NCBI GenBank assembly: GCA_020353135.1
Contig: CP070688.1
Span: 2,675,040 to 2,681,525 of the forward strand
Direction: 5' to 3'
DNA from: Chloroflexota bacterium
GTDB taxonomy: Bacteria; Chloroflexota; Anaerolineae; Promineifilales; Promineifilaceae
Length of the DNA: 6,486 nt
Shown here: one piece after another, positions 5,004 through 6,486 of the stretch
Position numbering within the stretch: the first letter of the stretch is position 1
How the letters are laid out: each line of letters opens with the position of its first letter
Notes under the pieces: model-generated
What the model saw: only the letters and a program-made list of their open reading frames with translations
What the model was told of the DNA's origin: nothing
Databases searched by the model: none
Made by a program: the position numbers and the translations under genes

Positions 5004-6182
5004 CTAGCAGGCGGCGAGGGGCGACATGAAGCGGCCGGCCGGGCCGTCCTCGAGCGGCTCAATTTTGTCACACTGCCGGAAGCGAACGTCGCGGCCACAA
5101 TTGAAACGGCCTACCTGCTTGGCCTGGGCATAGATCCTTTCGCCGGCCAGGTGCTGGACGAACTCAAACATGTGGACCTTAACGGTCGGAACGTCCTGCT
5201 CTTCGACATCCCAGACGCCAAGGATCTGGCCGTCGACCATGACGGTATTGGTCACGTTGCCGTAGCCGTCAATGACCCGCTCGCGGTATTTGGGTTCCAG
5301 AAAGCGGCCGCGGTCGGCGTAGCCCATGACGTAGCCGTCGGACGCGGGCAGCAGATTGACGACGGGCTGACCATAGGCTTGCATATTGCGCAGCGCTTCG
5401 TAATCTTTGGCTAGCATGTGATAGGCCTCGGACCGGCCGCATATTCGGACAGGGACCAGAGAGTCGCGCAGGCTACGCAGGGCGGAACGAACCCGGATCT
5501 TGCCCAGACCGCTCCACCAGACGATGTCGGCGTCGGTGACCGGACCGAAGGCAGAGATGTATTCGCGGACGAGGTTGGCAATGGCCTCTTTCTCGCTCAG
5601 CGCCCCCAGGTCCATGTTCGGATAGACGTCGGGGAAGAGGCTGTAGCTGTGGTGCTGGTCGAGCCAACCGCCACGCGGCTTATCTCTGACCAGCAAGCCT
5701 GTATCGCACATGTAGTAAAGGACGGCCGAGATGTCCTTGTCGCTGACCAGGTTTGTCTTGATCTGGGCGGCCGTGAGCGGATTTCCGGCCAGCATCTTCA
5801 GTATCTTCTCGGACAACAGATCGTACTCGGCCAGGGAGACGCCGCGGTAAATCATGTAGTTCTCCGAGGCCTTGGCCACGTTGCTCCCGGTGGCGGCGTA
5901 GACCACGGGCAGGTTCTCGGCGCTGTGAATGTGAATCGTCTTGCGCACACAGCGGATCTTGGCCAACGTGTGCACGTCGTAAAGGGCCGTTTCCAGATCC
6001 TCTTTCTCAAAATTGGGCACCCTGGCCAGGAGGGAGATGAACGGCGTCCGGCCGCCGGTCGCGTGAAGCCCGACGACATCGCGAACGATGCTGGTCAAGG
6101 CCGCGGCGATGGGGCTTTCAGCCAGATGTTGTTTGGCGAGTACGTGGTGGTTGACCGTGTTTAGCTCGACGCAATCCATCAT
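5004..6182 (-). CDS. Winged-helix HTH_42 (AlkZ/YcaQ-like) DNA-binding protein, possible DNA glycosylase
   Basis: A protein of 392 residues from this start, resembling the winged-helix DNA-binding family that includes the alkylpurine glycosylase AlkZ and E. coli YcaQ. Family landmarks run in order: LNTVNHHVLAKQHLAES near the start; VVGLHATGGRTPFISLLARV; a CVRKTIHIHSAENLP strand-helix; a winged-helix stretch at PLTAAQIKTNLVSDKDISAVLYYMCDTGLLVRD; FGPVTDADIVWWSGL; and the C-terminal LLPASDGYVMGYADR and VDGQILGVWDVE. AlkZ members excise bulky alkylated bases using a Q-x-Q triplet; here the matching position reads His-Ala-Thr (6057-6065), so activity cannot be assumed. I chose the ATG at 6182 because GGAG lies nine bases upstream; a GTG at 6203 extends the frame by seven residues with no ribosome binding site, and an ATG at 6179 is also possible. 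All conserved sequence lies downstream of these choices. It is a single gene with wide gaps on both sides. Confidence 0.75.
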   Translation of the reverse strand: MMDCVELNTVNHHVLAKQHLAESPIAAALTSIVRDVVGLHATGGRTPFISLLARVPNFEKEDLETALYDVHTLAKIRCVRKTIHIHSAENLPVVYAATGSNVAKASENYMIYRGVSLAEYDLLSEKILKMLAGNPLTAAQIKTNLVSDKDISAVLYYMCDTGLLVRDKPRGGWLDQHHSYSLFPDVYPNMDLGALSEKEAIANLVREYISAFGPVTDADIVWWSGLGKIRVRSALRSLRDSLVPVRICGRSEAYHMLAKDYEALRNMQAYGQPVVNLLPASDGYVMGYADRGRFLEPKYRERVIDGYGNVTNTVMVDGQILGVWDVEEQDVPTVKVHMFEFVQHLAGERIYAQAKQVGRFNCGRDVRFRQCDKIEPLEDGPAGRFMSPLAAC

Positions 6183-6191
6183 GGGGCCATA

Positions 6192-6195
6192 CTCC
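6192..6195 (-). promoter_or_regulatory. Possible ribosome binding site deciding the HTH_42 start
   Basis: The minus strand reads GGAG nine bases before the ATG at 6182 (twelve before the ATG at 6179). No comparable site precedes the GTG at 6203, which favours one of the ATG starts. Confidence 0.45.
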
Positions 6196-6289
6196 GCATC
6201 CACCTGGAGCGCCGGCCGGACGGCAGACCCAGAGCCCTGCTCAGGCCGGCAAGCGGCGATTAATCCTGGTAGGCGTTTTGCTGCTGAAA

Positions 6290-6305
6290 TGGTATCAGAA
6301 TACCA
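6290..6305. repeat. 6-bp perfect inverted repeat in the gap upstream of the HTH_42 gene
   Basis: tggtat (6290-6295) and atacca (6300-6305) form a perfect 6-bp stem with a four-base loop. On the minus strand it is followed by TTTC. It is either a second weak transcription stop after msrA or an operator-like dyad about 110 bp upstream of the HTH_42 start. I see no convincing -35/-10 pair in the rest of this 206-bp gap. Confidence 0.35.
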
Positions 6306-6344
6306 GCATGCCGGCTAGCTCAAGAACGGTAAGGCGATGGGTGA

Positions 6345-6367
6345 AAAGTCGAGCGCGAAACGCTCAA
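6345..6367 (-). terminator. Probable intrinsic terminator of msrA
   Basis: On the minus strand, 22 bp after the msrA stop codon, GAGCG-TTTCG-CGCTC forms a 5-bp GC-rich stem. It is extendable to 7 bp with a G-T wobble and an A-T pair, and is followed by GACTTTTC. Position, GC-rich stem and T run fit a short rho-independent terminator, which would separate msrA transcription from the HTH_42 gene. Confidence 0.45.
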
Positions 6368-6388
6368 TGGAAGCGCTGTGGGCAGGCG

Positions 6389-6486
6389 CTAGGCCGTCTC
6401 TTTGATCTTGCCGGCGAAGGATTTGCGGAATTTGCGGACCTTGGGATCGATGACCGCCCGGCAATAGGGCTGGTTACGATTGCGGC
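6389..6486 (-). CDS. msrA: 3' end of msrA, peptide-methionine (S)-S-oxide reductase
   Basis: The minus strand is open from the right edge to a TAG at 6389-6391, giving 31 complete codons. The tail includes NQPYCRAVIDPKVRKFRKSF, which matches the very characteristic MsrA C-terminal signature (N-Q-P-Y-C-x-x-V-I-x-P-K-x-x-K-F-R). MsrA reduces the S-epimer of methionine sulfoxide in proteins and free methionine, using a catalytic Cys near the N-terminus (outside the window) and often resolving Cys residues near the C-terminus. The Cys seen here in PYC is the conserved family position in this tail. A hairpin with a T run follows the stop. The call rests on a short but distinctive stretch; everything upstream is unseen. 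Confidence 0.78.
   Translation of the reverse strand, partial: RNRNQPYCRAVIDPKVRKFRKSFAGKIKETA

Noticed and set aside
6139..6155. Plus-strand open frame 6088-6318 as a small gene over the HTH_42 start
   Set aside because: It overlaps the conserved N-terminus of the minus-strand gene, has no ribosome binding site, and its composition is unremarkable.
5418..6164. Long plus-strand open frame (248 residues) opposite the HTH_42 gene
   Set aside because: It is an antisense shadow in GC-rich DNA, with Gly/Val/Asp-heavy composition and no recognisable domain. The minus-strand frame has clear family landmarks.

Overview
This is a GC-rich, densely coding bacterial window. Composition, a large AfsR-like BTAD/NB-ARC/TPR regulator, and short degenerate tandem repeats in most gene gaps together suggest a Chloroflexota (Anaerolineae-like) genome. 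That placement is an inference from gene style only, because there is no rRNA or marker gene here. No tRNA, rRNA, CRISPR array, transposase, integrase or phage gene was found.

Left part (1-3085). The 5' end of a minus-strand gene for a Tat-exported protein runs off the left edge. A 143-bp divergent gap full of short repeats separates it from a plus-strand regulator gene. The regulator looks damaged. Its first open frame (435-2438) encodes the transcriptional-regulator winged helix, BTAD and NB-ARC modules but lacks the usual first ~15 residues. It leaves the family sequence at about 2372. The TPR array and standard C-terminus continue in another frame (about 2372-3085), with the start of the TPR region missing. 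The simplest reading is an internal deletion of length 1 modulo 3.

Right part (3157-6486). Four co-directional minus-strand genes follow. In transcription order they are the last 31 codons of msrA (right edge), a winged-helix protein of the AlkZ/YcaQ-like HTH_42 family, an orphan alpha-toroid (squalene-cyclase/prenyltransferase-like) protein, and a YjjG-type HAD nucleotidase. The last converges on the regulator remnant. The gaps between them (71-206 bp) are too wide for a tight operon. Three of the four belong to families that repair or clean up chemical damage (oxidised methionine, alkylated DNA, non-canonical pyrimidine nucleotides), which is a loose theme and not proof of a pathway.

No clearly new defence or biosynthetic system is visible. 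The points most worth a second look are the two-sided decay of the regulator, the changing families of short repeats in the gaps, and the His-Ala-Thr triplet where related HTH_42 glycosylases carry a Gln-based catalytic motif.
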